This document shows, piece after piece, positions 45,258 through 58,063 of a stretch of DNA of 64,000 bases. The notes below the pieces were generated by a model. The model worked only from the letters and a program-made list of their open reading frames with translations, searched no databases and was not told the DNA's origin. The DNA is from Blasia pusilla (taxonomy: Eukaryota; Marchantiophyta; Marchantiopsida; Blasiales): contig CM114271.1 of NCBI GenBank assembly GCA_050084515.1, positions 15,562,001-15,626,000 on the forward strand, in the 5' to 3' direction. Numbering within the stretch: position 1 is the first letter of the stretch; each line of letters opens with the position of its first letter. Made by a program: the position numbers and the translations under genes.

Positions 45258-45794
45258 ATGAATGGATATGAATACCTCTCATTCATATTTTTTGGAGTGC
45301 AAATGAAATGAGGAAGTTCGGTTTTCTTCTGGTCCATCCTATTGCTACTTTCCAATGAGGTGAAACACTTATTGTGATACTTTGCAAATTTCTCCCTCTT
45401 TCATTTGTTGATTTTGTTATGTAGCTTATACAAACATGTTATTTTTTGTGAAAAAATTTAGGAAGTTTTCAGACTTTCACTCAATCCCAATCTTCAAACA
45501 AAGTGTGAAAATTGAACACTTTCGATCTCTAACTTATAACTTAGAGTGATCATGATCGATCATAGGACTCTTTTTCCAAATTATATTTATATCAGTGCTA
45601 TAGCTCAAAATTAGTCGTTGAAGCACTATTGTGAATAAAGTATCATACGGCTAATCACATTTTGTTTTAATTCTCTACGCTCATGACTTAGAGTGAGAAA
45701 TCATATGACTTAATCTTGTAAAATGTGTCCTACAACCGATCATTTAACAACACTAAATTATATTTTGTGAATAAATAAATGTTTTGATTTGTTT

Positions 45795-46214
45795 CTAATG
45801 ACCATTTATGTTTCCCTCCATGTTATAGTCCAACAATGATTGATCATAGAACAAGTCTATTCCATAATTTACTCTGATATCATAATTGAAAGCGTTAAGT
45901 TTGAAGGGCCAAAACATACCTCTTTCAAAAGGTAATATTTCTTGATCGCGCAACGTCTTGAACTCAACACATGTTGAACATGTCGACATACAATTCCACT
46001 TTGGAATTTTCAAATGATAGAATTCTTTCCTCTTTAATCTCACAAAAGAGGAAAACAAAAAAATATTTTTGGCGTGTAATATTTCAACTTTTGCTCCATA
46101 CAACAAGAAAATTTCCTTGTTTGTATAATTATCTAGAAAATGAAAGAAATTCTTGTTAGGAAGTTGTTCCATGTGTCTCTTAAAGAAATTAGAACACCAT
46201 TCCAATGCGAGCAA
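45795..46214 (-). CDS. Open stretch of 139 codons, unknown
   Basis: Minus strand, MLALEWCSNFFKRHMEQLPN start, with FYHLKIPKWNCMSTCSTCVEF in the middle. AT-rich codons. It lies upstream of the degenerate relic at 45257-44612 on the same strand and may belong to it. No recognisable domain. Confidence 0.25.
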   Translation of the reverse strand: MLALEWCSNFFKRHMEQLPNKNFFHFLDNYTNKEIFLLYGAKVEILHAKNIFLFSSFVRLKRKEFYHLKIPKWNCMSTCSTCVEFKTLRDQEILPFERGMFWPFKLNAFNYDIRVNYGIDLFYDQSLLDYNMEGNINGH

Positions 46215-48179
46215 TTATGATACTTTTGAACATATATAATAGTGTTTGTTTCAAATTTTGCGGCAGTAAACCAAATAGAGGTCGGTCATTTTGTGAGAGA
46301 AGGTTTTTGAGCTACTTGCAAACAATTTATGATTTAGCATTTATCCTTTAGTCATTTCTCTCCTTCCCCTCCATCTCTTGTTGCCACACATGATCTCAAA
46401 AGTGATCGGTCATAGGATTTTTCTCTCCTACCTACATATAAAGAAAGCTAAGATAAACCTAAAATTGATTGGTGATTAGAGCTTACAACCAAGATGCGTA
46501 CGCCTCCTTTGGAACTCTTTCTTGACAATTCTCCCTAGAGTGATTGGTTGTGGGATATTTGGGGTGGAAAACTTTGTGGTACTTGCAAATGATCATACCT
46601 CTCTCCAAATTTCTCTCTTTTATTCAAACAAACTACTTGTCATTTAAATAATGGTTTTATCACAGATATCGAAACAAATTTGACACTTAAGGCTTCATTT
46701 TTTCTACGTAAAATATGGTTGGATGATAATTTTTTTGGACAATCGGAAAATTGGTAGAGTTGCATTCAAAAGTTAATGAAGCGTTCAAAGAAATAGTAGA
46801 CATCTCTATATAATATTCTATAATTTGAAGACTAGTTCCTTTCTACCCTCCAGATGACGCGTGCAAAATGACGCCTAGAGTTGAGTATTTATATTCTATT
46901 TATGTTCACAAATAAATTCCATGACGTATGGCTAGCTATCATTTTTACATTATTCCTAAAATTTACTTATGAGGTAAGCCTATGTATTTCCAAACTATGT
47001 TCTAAAATACATTTATATCTAAATTCTCTATTGTAAGGTTTTATTTTTCTATGGCATATCACTTTACATCTAGAATCTTAGTTACTTACAATTTCTTAGT
47101 TGTTTAGTTGCATATGATCCATAACTTTCCGTCTACAATAAGAGTTCTCTTACACCAAAAAGTTTAAAACCATCCTACTTTCCATCTTCAATTGGAATTT
47201 TTAATGTGGGAATTTTTAAAAGTATCCTATGACTAATCACTTTCCGTCTTTAATTGGATTTTTTAAAGATGCAAAGTTTTAGAATATCCCATAACAAACC
47301 TTTTTGTCTATAATTGGAAAATTTTGCACTTAAAGCTATGGACTTCGTTATCTTACAATTTTAAATACATTGTCAAATCCCAATTGAATGTTGTATTGAA
47401 CCGCTTTTTGGAGTAAATTACTAGTATGTCATAAAATGTCAATATAATATATTTTACCTCATTTTTTTATTAACCATATATTTATTAATTATGGTGTTGA
47501 GAAATTGCAATGCACTCCAATTAGCTAATTTGGTTCAAAGTTTATTCATTGATTATGCATTACCTTGATTGGATCAACTACTATGGTTAAAAAACCTAAT
47601 CCCGGTTGAAATTTTTTTAAATGGTTTCAATTATTTTGATTACCAGAAATTCCTACTTTCAACTCGTACTTTAATTTGCATATAGCCTCAAAATTATGGC
47701 AAGTAGTACCATAATTAAATGATTTCATCACTAAAATAAGTTAGGGAAAAATACCTATGTTGAATTTGTGGTCAATTTCACTACTTTTGAGAGACTCGAT
47801 TGGTAAGATTCAATGTTTATCTAGCTTTGTTCTAAAATTGAAGTTCATAGACACATCCTAGTTCATGGTTGGATGAATCTAGTCATTTTCTTTGTGGTGA
47901 AGGGTTTAGGGTTAAATATCTTGCCAATGGGTTCTCCCATTCAAGTTAAGATTGAAGGATTCATAATTATTTAGAGTCTAAGGTTAAGGTTATGACAAAA
48001 CCATGAATTTTATAGTTCAACATATTACCTCTTAAATACCACTCCCTAGATTGGGGCGAGAGTTAACCCCAAACTGACCATCACATCCGTTATATAGATG
48101 TGGCCCAAGTATGTTGGGCCCATGCTTATCTCTAGGATCTGAGATGGGCTTTTGTCGCTCCGTCCTCTCCCCACCCTTT
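46215..48179. other. AT-rich intergenic DNA
   Basis: No gene recognised. Contains the last copies of the TGATTGGT-like word up to about 47290. Confidence 0.5.
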
Positions 48180-48513
48180 CAAGGTTGCACACAAAAAATG
48201 TCCATACAGGCACAAGCACGTACGGCCCGTACACCAGCCCTCCCCACCCGCAATGTACACCTAGGTTCAACCAACACGCACCTAATCTAAGAACCCGTTG
48301 CCCCTTCTTTAGTGCACCCTAAGCCCGCATTGGCCCACGGTAGGCCCATAGCCCCGCCCTCCGCGGGCTTAGGGCGAGCCGATTCCTACCCATCTCCCTT
48401 AATTTGATCCCGCACCCATTCCCACATACCGACCTTGTACACACCACGAGGATACCATTTTACCAAACAAATCCGGGGGCTTTTTGGGCATGTCCGTTTC
48501 CATGTAACCATGC
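48180..48513. mobile_element. GC-rich hAT-like MITE, 334 bp
   Basis: Left end CAAGGTTGCA, right end ATGTAACCATG. Flanks CACCCTTT (48172-48179) and CCCCCTTT (48514-48521), 7 of 8 identical. The interior has GCCCGC words and subterminal GGCATGTCCG like the other members. Inserted in AT-rich DNA. Confidence 0.65.
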
Positions 48514-48521
48514 CCCCCTTT

Positions 48522-50386
48522 CTTGCCATGTTCTACGTGCCATAGGTTGAAATTGTTCTTTTTAAATGAAGAGAAAATTCTTCAGAACAAAGAGCAGCAG
48601 TGCTTCAGTATAATCCAAATCTAGAAAAGATCCCAAATTCCTTGTAGAACTCAAGATATAGAATAATATATGATTAGTTTGCAAGTAGGAGTTGTAGATG
48701 TGTGAGAACCTTGTGAGTCCTTACACTTGCGAAAAACCATTTCTTTGCAAGTTTTGGCCGTGATTTCCTTGCAAATTACACATTCTTTTTTTCCATTTTT
48801 TTATTGCTCCTAACACTTGAAAAAATACTTCATTCTTCTAAAAGACTAGCAAAAAATAAACGCACGCATAAATTCTCCTTCATTTGTAATAGACTTGCAC
48901 AATTGATGCGCACAAAAAGTAGCATGTGGTAAACTTGCTAAGTATTCTTTTAGGTCAAAATGGAGCTCAAAAATTTTTAGAACCCCCAATCCATGTAGTC
49001 TTAGTAAATATGATTATTTATTTCTAGATGTGGAGCTGAGTAAAATTATTCTCGAGAAACTATTCTCCCATAGATATAAAACACCACTTGAGAATTTTAC
49101 TTAAAAAGCTTGCCTTTCCACCATTATATTGCTGCATTATGAGTAGTCGTAATAGGTTCATTGATAATACTTCCCATGATGGTAGAGTGACTCCTTTGAG
49201 GATTATTTGGGCTTCTCGAAGCCCTCTTAAGGATTATTTGGGTTTCGTATTTATGAATTATGGCAGTTAAATTACGGCAATTAAAAAAGTGGATATCTAA
49301 AGAGGTACTATGTTTGGTTTCTATGAAGTTGTAATTGAAAGGCCTAACCCTTTCTAGCTTCCAAGAAAATTTTTTATTAAAAGTTTTTCATATTCTAGTC
49401 TGGTAATTTTATTGTAAAAAATTAATGGAAGAAAAGAAATATATTGTGTGGTATCTCTCTCAAAGTACATTTATGGCTAATTAGGATTATAAATGATGAT
49501 TCCCGACCATATACATACCATAAGAGAAATTTGAGGTGAAATTTCAAGGTGGTCATCTTTGGTATCTATGCTAATTCTAATAGTACAAGCATCACCAAAA
49601 GTATGATATTGTCTTTTGAATAAATTTAAAATAAGATTCTTCAAGATATTTCAGAAATAAATTTCTCATAAAATTAATAAGATTCAATTGTAGAAAAATT
49701 CAACAAGAAGAAAAGAGTCTGATTTCCTTATTAAGACTTGTGCTATCTCAATTTGATAGAGTAGATCATATGTGTGCCGAATCCTCGATAAGATTGGGAA
49801 TTTTGGAGGGGACGTTTGAGGCATGTTGCCATGGTAAATGTGATCATAGTCGCATGATGTCCACGTTTCCACCTATGCAACCAATTGATTTTGATAGTAG
49901 GTCTGTAAGGATTGTATTGAATTTTTGATTAGTAAGATGCCCATAAGGGGATGTACTTCCCGTGCTAAATTTGTGCCATGGACATGAAGAAATTCAAATC
50001 ATAATCATCAGTAGAAGTACAAATCCTCAAATTTGCATTGATTAAGAATAACAAGGGTTGATTTGTGGACACGAAATGGGTGTCACTGAAATCGTAAAGT
50101 TAACCTCTTCCATGCATCTTATCTGAATACTACTTCGGTGTCTCACACCCTCCATAGTCCTCCATGGAAGTACACTCATGAGTCTCGAGTCTCTTTCGAT
50201 GCTCAGCCAATTAAACTCTCTGCCCTTTCTGCAACGCACCAAACACATTAAGCTAATTTGATGAAGTTCGTCCCAAAACCCGTCGTAAGGATACAAATGA
50301 TGAATGTTTTTTCATGGTAATTCCCAGCTACACGTGCAGGGACCCGACGGTCCCTGCTATCCACGGGTCAGTTTCTCATTGGCCCG
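48522..50386. other. AT-rich intergenic DNA
   Basis: No gene recognised. Short duplicated phrase GGATTATTTGGG at 49200 and 49231. The open stretch 49740-49928 on the plus strand overlaps one on the minus strand and neither shows a family. Confidence 0.45.
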
Positions 50387-50929
50387 ATGGAGGCGCTCGT
50401 TGAGACCTCGAAGGTGGTCCGATCGACAGGGCAGAGTCCATCGCTTGAACGTGCAGATTCTGCACAACTTTTCGGCCCCGGGAGCGGTTGTTTGCTTCGT
50501 CGGTTTTACGGGCGTTCAAGTTTTCTTCCTTCCGCTGTTACTCGACGGGAATCTCGACAGTGTCATACGATCATCACATTTGTGCCAGAGCGCATCATCG
50601 TGTTCTCCTCTCTCGAGCCACGCCAGCGCTGTCAGGATTCTGAAACAGCCTGCATCGAGATATCATGGCTGGGCTCCGGAATTCTCATGCACTTAAAAAA
50701 TCCCATTCATGAGCACAAACTCACTTGGGAAGACGACCGAAACCTGCTTTCTTATCCTGATTCTTGCGTTGTCGCTAGGAAAATTCCACGAATCTACGGT
50801 GGCCACTCTCTCATCTCTTTACGTCATGATTGGCCCGACCCGATCCTTTCAATACGATTCCTCTTCAATACGAACCCTAAGCTATTAAGCACTCCGGAAT
50901 GGGTTGTCCTACGCGACGGGTCTCCATAG
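50387..50929 (+). CDS. Open reading frame of 180 codons, unknown
   Basis: Starts MEALVETSKVVRSTGQSPSL, ends near 50929. GC content is higher than the neighbouring AT-rich DNA. The peptide is Arg/Ser-rich with no signal peptide, membrane segment or known motif. An overlapping frame (50304-50696) is also open, which weakens the case. It could be part of an exon or a chance frame. Confidence 0.25.
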   Translation: MEALVETSKVVRSTGQSPSLERADSAQLFGPGSGCLLRRFYGRSSFLPSAVTRRESRQCHTIITFVPERIIVFSSLEPRQRCQDSETACIEISWLGSGILMHLKNPIHEHKLTWEDDRNLLSYPDSCVVARKIPRIYGGHSLISLRHDWPDPILSIRFLFNTNPKLLSTPEWVVLRDGSP

Positions 50930-52228
50930 TTTTGCAACGCGTCCACAAATGGGCTTTTGCGGCGGGCTCACGCGGTTGGAGACGTCCATGCTAGATGTCT
51001 ATTTAGTAGTAATCATAGTTCTTTAGGTGTTGTTGATATTGTCTCTGCTGTTGATGATTTTGGTTGTTAGGGGGGAAGGCCCCTTTTTTTTTTTTTTGGG
51101 TCTCCATGCCCCCTCTTTTGTATCGTGATGGGTTTCCCATCCTTTTTCTACATATATATATTTTATTCTCTTTGCTATTAAGCACTGGTGACTATTTGCG
51201 ATTTGCGATGTACTCAAGCGAAAATGAAAATACTTCGCAAGTGGAAAATAACATGAAGCTATAACATTAGTTGATGAGTAAATTATAAAAATAGTGAACG
51301 AATAAAAAAGTTAAAAAAAGTTGAATCATCATGAAGTGACCATTTTTATTTTTTTAAATTTGAAAAGAAATTAGATATCATTATTTTTGCAATCCCATTG
51401 TCAATAAATAGAAGAAAATCATTCACGTTCAGCCAAAGATTGTTTCAAATTATTCTTAAAAAATTCCTCGCAATAAAAAATTGAATATGAAATGAAATTA
51501 GAATCATTTTCATCCTTGGAAAAATAACAAAATTTCCAATTTTCTATTATTATAAAATTTTCATTTAAAAAAAGAAGAAGAGAGTTTCCCTTCCAAAATT
51601 AACTTGAACTTAAAATTTTGAGGAACTTAATTTTTAAAATGGAAAAATTAGTTGAACATAAAAGATCCTCAAAAGTTCTTCTTAATGATTAAATTTTATT
51701 TAAAAAATCATATCATGAAATATTTTTTTCCACATTTTGGGTTAGTATAGATCAAATTTTACAAAAATCAAGGAGTTGAAAAGCTTCAAACGTGGTCTTC
51801 TTCCAAGCCGGACCTAAACCCCTCAAGTAGCATGATATCACATGTCGTAATACTCACTAATACAAGTATGTCCGATCTGAAATGGACACAAATGAAAAAT
51901 GGTTGATTGGGTGAGAAGCCGATGCAAAAAATTACAGAGAGTGATCCAAATATTAGATGAAAAACTTATTTGTAGAACGGTAGATTTGACTCAGTTCTAA
52001 TAAATTAATTAGTAGTGTAAAATTTGTATTTTAAAAATTTGAACATGCCGAAAACGATACTCTGAATATGAAACGTTTCTTGATTTTCAAGAATTTCTAT
52101 GCACTCGTATGTACGAGTGTATAGAGATAGAAATAGACACCGAGAAAAGAAATTTACGACCGGTAAAATTCTCTCGGTCACCGTAAACACGGGCTCTACA
52201 TTAGACCAGTAATAAAATATACCCCGGT
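50930..52228. other. AT-rich DNA, no gene recognised
   Basis: Contains a run of 14 T at 51084-51097. No gene or repeat boundary is supported. Confidence 0.5.
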
Positions 52229-52750
52229 CTAAGCTCCACGCAAACTTGTAGTATTCTCTCTTAGAGTGTCCACCTTACTCACGACTCTCCGGGAGAACAG
52301 CGTTCTCCCTCTACGAACGGGCAATAGAAAGGGCACCAAAATCCAAGGCAGGGATGTAGCGTCCCCGAGAAACTGAAGGAGCCACAGCACCGTCCATTTG
52401 GTGCGAAATTCGTGATGAACGGCGACGCTGAACGTCCGTCCCTCCGGTGAGGAAGGGCGAGTAATCTCCCTGTCTCTCGCATGTAGGACACCGGGCACCC
52501 GTTCCACCGAGGACGGCAGAGAAGTCCCAAGCTCTGTCGGTGCCGTGCCACCTTGATATTCCTGGGGGACTCCGGCGAGGACCCCGAGCGGGGCCATTGT
52601 TCGCGGAATCATCAATGGTTGGTTTGAGACCCTACAAGTTTCTAGAAGAAATAAAAATAAGAAAGGTAGAGTATTGACTATGGCCCAGGAGTCCAGGACA
52701 TAGCCTACTTGTCCACAAACAGTATCGTCCGAGATCATAATACACATCAT
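52229..52750 (-). CDS. Open reading frame of 173 codons, possible exon
   Basis: Minus strand. The GC-rich part from MAPLGVLAGVPQEYQGG (about 52597) to FSRRVV is followed by a strong donor (AGTCGTGAGTAAG, about 52273). The preceding sequence has a pyrimidine-rich tract ending TTTCTTCTAG, a possible acceptor. This suggests an exon of about 350-360 bp rather than a complete gene. No family recognised. Confidence 0.35.
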   Translation of the reverse strand: MMCIMISDDTVCGQVGYVLDSWAIVNTLPFLFLFLLETCRVSNQPLMIPRTMAPLGVLAGVPQEYQGGTAPTELGTSLPSSVERVPGVLHARDREITRPSSPEGRTFSVAVHHEFRTKWTVLWLLQFLGDATSLPWILVPFLLPVRRGRTLFSRRVVSKVDTLRENTTSLRGA

Positions 52751-54934
52751 GTTCTTGTTGCTTCTAAATCATTTAGGTGCAATGAATTCATAAACCGAGG
52801 AACCTCGTTGTAAGCATCTACCATTCCGGCAAATATGGAAAGATTCTCAGATATCTCGATTCCTCCGCTTGTCTTAACGCCAAAAATTCAATCAACCGTT
52901 CCTTCTTATTATAATAGTAGTTTGGCATTTCGTGGCACCGCATCAACTACGCCCGATGGGTCAATGGCACTATGATACTTGTGTCTATGAGGGCTGCCAT
53001 AGAGTATCACAAGGGGTCGCCGAATTTTCTTAAGAGATAGGATGAATACTTCTCGCTTTACTTCACGGGTTCTTAATTACTTAAAATATGATCGGTATTT
53101 ATTTTAGTAATTTTTCAAAATCGTAAGTAATTATAAAATATTTTTGAGGGTCATATTATTGGTTGAAAATGTAGAATTATTTTCTATCAAAAGTATGAAG
53201 GAATAGAACTAGAAAATGTATGCGCAGTGTCTAATTTTTTTTTCACGTTTGAAAATGATTCTCATAAGAATTTTGGAGCTTTTTCACATGGAGTATTCTC
53301 ATGTTTGGAAAAGAAAGCGCTAGTTTTGAACAAAAAACAAATGGAGAGTTTTCCACTAATCCTCCCACCAGAGGTCCAAAAGTGGAATCAAAATGGAATC
53401 GAAAGCCAGATGACTCGATGGAAAAACTAGAACGAATGGGCTGGAACTGCACATATTCACTAGTTAGCTCCAAGGGCGGAACGCAGCTTCATGAGTGATC
53501 GAATCGATTTGTGCATGGTGCAGTCGTATGGGCACAGCACCATGCACTTTGGACGACCGCACACTGAATCGAAGAACAAGAAACGCGATGCCGGTGACGC
53601 GTTCATCGAGTGTGACATAATAGAAGAGGGTGCCTGTGTATTTCCGACATATTTGTTGTATACAACGGTTGGAATACTCGGGGAATGAGAACATTTCTAC
53701 GTCTAGACTCTAGCTTGGAACGGAGAGTCGTAGACAGACCTACAGAGACGTTCCAAAAAATTCAATTTAAATAAAACTTACTTCTCGCCAAAAGCCGCAA
53801 TAACTGCGGAGTTTTGGAGATATGATTTTTTGGCAGACATTCCACGTGATATCCATCGGACCCACTCCGGGAGGTGTAGTTGCTCACACTCGGCACTTCC
53901 GATTCTTCCCGAAGCGATATAAATACTACAAGGGGTTTTCGGTTAGAGTAACACACATGTCGAGGGTAGTGTATCTGGTAGTAACCAATTAGGATGAATT
54001 CAGGGCATTAAAAAAGCACGACATTAGACCGTGGAATCGTCCGGTTTGGTCATTCATATAGAGCGGAAACAATATGCGTATTTCACGGATAGAGCAATTT
54101 GGGAAACATTCGCGAGATTTGATTATCTTGTCTCGTCATGATAATCCTTAATTTCGTCATGGAAAGAAAGTCGATTCGCGTGCGTCCGAGCAATCTGTCT
54201 CCTCGGGCCACCTCCCAAACTCAAAGCTTGAAACCATTTGCCGGACTGAATGAAATGCTACAGATGACATCGGTTATGGATTGACACCATTCTCTTATTT
54301 GAAAACTGGATCTTTGGTATGGTGGCCTCCTTTGTAGAACGATCAAATGTCCTTGCCGAGTCATTGCTGAGCACCATAAGCATGGCGCTGTAGGTCGTAC
54401 CGTTGTCGGTTGAGGGAAGCGAAAACGTCATTCGAGTCCGTAGACTCCAGGAAAGCGCAAACCCCCGAGCTGTTGACGACTACCTAGTGGACGACAACCG
54501 TCGTCCAAATCCATTCCCACATCAAAGGAGACACACAACAGTTCTGACCAGTCTCACCTTTTGGACTTGTGTGTAATACTGAGTGTTTTGACAGTTACTA
54601 CCGTGTCACTGTGGTCACTCGAGGATCGGCGTGGACTACTTTCTAGAAGAGAGAGAATACTTCTTTCTTCTTCTTCTTCGTGGGCGTCGCGTGATGGAAC
54701 GTGCTTGATGATTATCTTGAAGTATATTGGGTTTCAGATCCTCACAGGCTTCATCTTCCCCAGGCTGCAGAAATTTTAATCGTTTCATGCTAATTCCTTT
54801 TGGTTTACCAGGATGAAGATTCCATTGATTCCCGGAATTTCGATCAGCCTAAATAATGAGAGGCTTGTCTTTATTTGAACGAGTGACATGCGACAGATCA
54901 GGGACGGTCCATCTCGCTTGAATTTCTTGGTAAT
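52751..54934. other. No gene recognised
   Basis: Mixed DNA. Overlapping open stretches at 53227-53694 on both strands show no conserved features. TTC microsatellite-like run near 54661-54680. Confidence 0.4.
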
Positions 54935-55219
54935 ATGTCTGTCTTTCGGAGGAGTTTGAGTAATCTCGGAAATCTTCGCTATACTTCAAGATCTTTCAGG
55001 GCTCCTTGTCGGGAAGCTCCTATCTACGGAGCATACGCGCACTCGCTATTAACGCAAAACGTTAAGTTGAAAGCACTGACTCCGGTCTTGTCTGATGAAC
55101 CACAACATAAAATATCAAGCGCTCTACACAAGCTGATGCGATTGTCTTCTGAGGAGATAATAAGCTATCAACTGACAGAGCTATCTGCAACAGCATTTCG
55201 CTTAGACGTACTTCAATGA
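54935..55219 (+). CDS. Small open reading frame, unknown
   Basis: 94 codons, starts MSVFRRSLSNLGNLRYTSRS. The Arg/Ser-rich, acid-poor start resembles a mitochondrial or plastid targeting peptide, but no mature domain is recognised. Could be a first exon or chance. Confidence 0.25.
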   Translation: MSVFRRSLSNLGNLRYTSRSFRAPCREAPIYGAYAHSLLTQNVKLKALTPVLSDEPQHKISSALHKLMRLSSEEIISYQLTELSATAFRLDVLQ

Positions 55220-56463
55220 CTGCATAAGTTGTAGGTATACGTCCTACCGAAAAGTAACCTGACGAAGACGATTGCAAAGATGACATAGAGCTATTTAAAT
55301 GTTTCTTTCAAATTCATGAGAGAATTTTGTCTCACTTTTAATGCAGCTGTGAGAAGATGCACGTTCGGATCAGTCTACTTGCGAGACCTGCTTTCAGCCG
55401 GTGCATCTGCAGGGTTCCGCCCCGTTCCAAAACGTTTCAAACGTACATCTAGGTCTGGAGAGAGAGAGTGAAACGTAAGCACTCCACCAGCAGATGACTT
55501 GTCATACCTCCAATTCCATCGTGTAGAGCCTCCGACAGATAAAACAGTTCTCCGACAGATATAAAGCTTCTTACTGTCTGTACTCTGTAGGGCGTGCTCT
55601 TAAATCACACCCGAGACGTTAGAAGTACAGCTGCAGCAAGCAATGACTGATGATCGGACGGTTGCTGTTGTTTCCAGTCTGCTACGAAAAGATTTGACAT
55701 GTCATCCAGAAGATTCTCTTGAACCGAAAAGCTGAGTCTCTACGGGGAGAGTTTCTCCTGATTCAACAGATACCTACCACAAACTAGTTTCATAAAGACT
55801 TCACTCGATGGAAAGATATGAACAAGCTCGCTTTCCGGAGTTACGGGCTTTTGCCAACCTACGCCGCTCACACTAGCCTGTAGCCTGCCTGTTCGAAAGC
55901 TCGACGAAGTGATTTCAAAAGACGGGGCTTCTAATATTTTGACATTTTTCAGTTTGGGCCTCGGGTTCTTGTTCTAGATGTCCCACGTTTCCCACTAGAG
56001 CATGCCATTGCTTTTGGGAGTTCCGCATTCACATTAGATTTCACGATTCCGTACAATCCGATGAGGCGTCACAGATGACTCTTGTCACCGGTGCGATTTC
56101 TGTTAACACTAGCATGCGAGCAGACTTGGATTCTACCAGTACGACGGCTGTTCCACAAGGGTCACAAGATGTGGGCCATCCGACGGCCGAAATTAAATAC
56201 AGAGTGATCAATCATTACCGTTACTCATCCCTCAATTACATGATCAAGGTTTAAGTTACTCACGCATCAGTCGTAGTTCCTGCCACACCGGTGAACGCGA
56301 CGTAATATTCTAAGAGATTGTTTCCAAATTAGTAGACAATGATTGGAAGAATTGAAACGTTAGAACTCTTAAAGGCAAAGGAGAATTGTCAATAGATAGC
56401 TGGCAGTTTTCGCTAGGCATTTCTCATCTGATCCTCGCGTCTCATCTATTGCTCCACGAGTAA
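55220..56463. other. No gene recognised
   Basis: Mixed-composition DNA without long open frames or repeat signatures. Confidence 0.45.
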
Positions 56464-57104
56464 CTATCCGTGGAACGTTGCCGCGGAAAATTGAGGAGGC
56501 TTCACTTTGGAAATGATAAGTAAATCTGACTCTATGTTCACGCTCACGCCCTGATAGTCTAGCATTTCTATTGGCCTCTTACTACGTGACTCCCGTACAT
56601 GAGCATGGCATGCCTCGACCTTTCTTAGGATTGTGGCAGTAAGCTGGAAGTCCTCTGTACGGAAGAAAGGACATTTCCATTCGCCCTCAGCTTCAGTGAT
56701 TTCGTGGTGTAGATAGATATGCAGTCGTTGCATCAGCTTTCGCGGTCCAGTGTCTGACTGAGGAAGAATGTCTTCAGTCGTTGCTCCAGCTTTCGGGGCC
56801 AAGCTTTTGGCTGTTGCTGGACTAAACCCCCGTAAACAACAAGTGTACTCGGTCACTATCAATCGACTCATTTGAATTTTTGGTGGGGTAAAGTCAAAGT
56901 TGAAATTGAAGTAAATGATCGGAACTTTTTCCGTGCTGTCATAGATGCATCGGATTCTCCTTTAGTTGTGGTAAGCTCTTTCACCTCATGCAGACCATAC
57001 TCCCATTTGAAGTCCTCTCGATCTGAAACCCCCTGCTTGGTGCTTATGGAGGCTTCGCACAACTTCGTGAATCCAGATGCGCCTTCCCATCCATGTCCTA
57101 CCAA
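56464..57104 (-). CDS. Two consecutive minus-strand open stretches, unknown
   Basis: 57104-56868 (MVGHGWEGASGFTKLCEASI) and 56871-56464 (ends PPQFSAATFHG) lie end to end. A possible acceptor (TTGCTTGGTAG then GACATGG) starts the first. The second has KKFRSF-like basic and acidic segments but no known domain. Together with 57825-57538 and 58306-58064 they could be parts of one minus-strand gene. Function unknown. Confidence 0.3.
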
Positions 57105-57537
57105 GCAAACTGTGAAATTGTAGGAATTACAAAGTTACATCCTAGGCCTAACAAATGTGGTTTGCAAAGGCGAAGTAGCAACCTTGGAAGGCATGCGTTT
57201 CAGGAATATTCAGCGGGAATGGAAGAGTGAGCAGCCGTCACCTGCTCGTGTCGGAAATATTAGGACGATAAAGTGTTGCCGGGTAGTGTGTGGAGCGACG
57301 TTCTCCCACCTTCGGGGAGATGGCACTCTGGCATTCAGATGAAAAGCCTAGTACGTTTGAAAGAAATTACGTTCTTCAGCTGACCCATTCGAAGTTCGAG
57401 CGCCTTTCTTGAACAACTAGTGGCGGCCATTGAGCATGCGTTTGAATGCTGTTCACACAGACGTCCCGCGAGAAGATCTTAACAATTAAGCTAGACGTGT
57501 ATGTGGAGAAAACAAATGTTACTTGCCCCGACATAGT

Positions 57538-57825
57538 TTAACTCCTCACAATATACTGGAGATCATGAAAACACCTACCTACGTACTCCCAACTCATATG
57601 GAAGGAAGGATCACAGCAGCACAGCAGTTCATCCTTGGATAAAAGAGCGCTCTGCCTACTCCGTAATGCTAGAAGTCCTATATCGTGGTGGAGTAGAACG
57701 TTGCCTAATGTGTTGACATGAATCGATTCGTAGCAGTCCCCGAGGTAGATACGCTTCGACGCCCCGTAAAGAGAATGTTTTACTTTCCCTGCCAATGGTG
57801 GTACAAGGAGACCACAGCCTTGCAA
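57538..57825 (-). CDS. Candidate exon, unknown
   Basis: Minus-strand open block after a possible acceptor (TGCTTGCAAG then GCTGTGG). It encodes GCGLLVPPLAGKVKHSLYG then DCYESIHVNTLGNVLLHH and CCCDPSFHMSWE, with a donor-like GTACGT following. Protein-like, but no family recognised. Confidence 0.3.
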   Translation of the reverse strand: MQGCGLLVPPLAGKVKHSLYGASKRIYLGDCYESIHVNTLGNVLLHHDIGLLALRSRQSALLSKDELLCCCDPSFHMSWEYVGRCFHDLQYIVRS

Positions 57826-58063
57826 GCAGATTAACTAGCACTTTGTCAACCGCAACGATCACCATGTGACACGTAATCACGAAAATCGTTCTCTTCGTTG
57901 CCAAGTCTAATCGGACTGAATCTTAAGTGCCCTCCCACGTCTAGGTTTTCACCACGCCGTGACAGAACGTACACATTCCAACGTTTCAACAGCCGTGACT
58001 AGGCGGGTAGACAAAAATGCAACGCAGGGTTGCAAACCTATGGTCTCCATGTACCACCGTTGG

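Larger units (their letters stand above)
43885..47290. repeat. AT-rich region with a recurring TGATTGGTCATAGGA-like word
   Basis: The word, or a close variant, appears near 43888, 43921, 44087, 44149, 44209, 45553, 45838, 46401, 46469 and 46541, and in reversed sense near 47227. The CTATGACC/TAGGA core is also found in the tandem unit at 42790-42975. Spacing is irregular. The region may be the remains of a very diverged repeat array. Confidence 0.4.

Noticed and set aside
51003-51264. Short frames with Lys-rich or Phe-rich runs
   Set aside because: They come from the 14-bp T run and surrounding low-complexity sequence.
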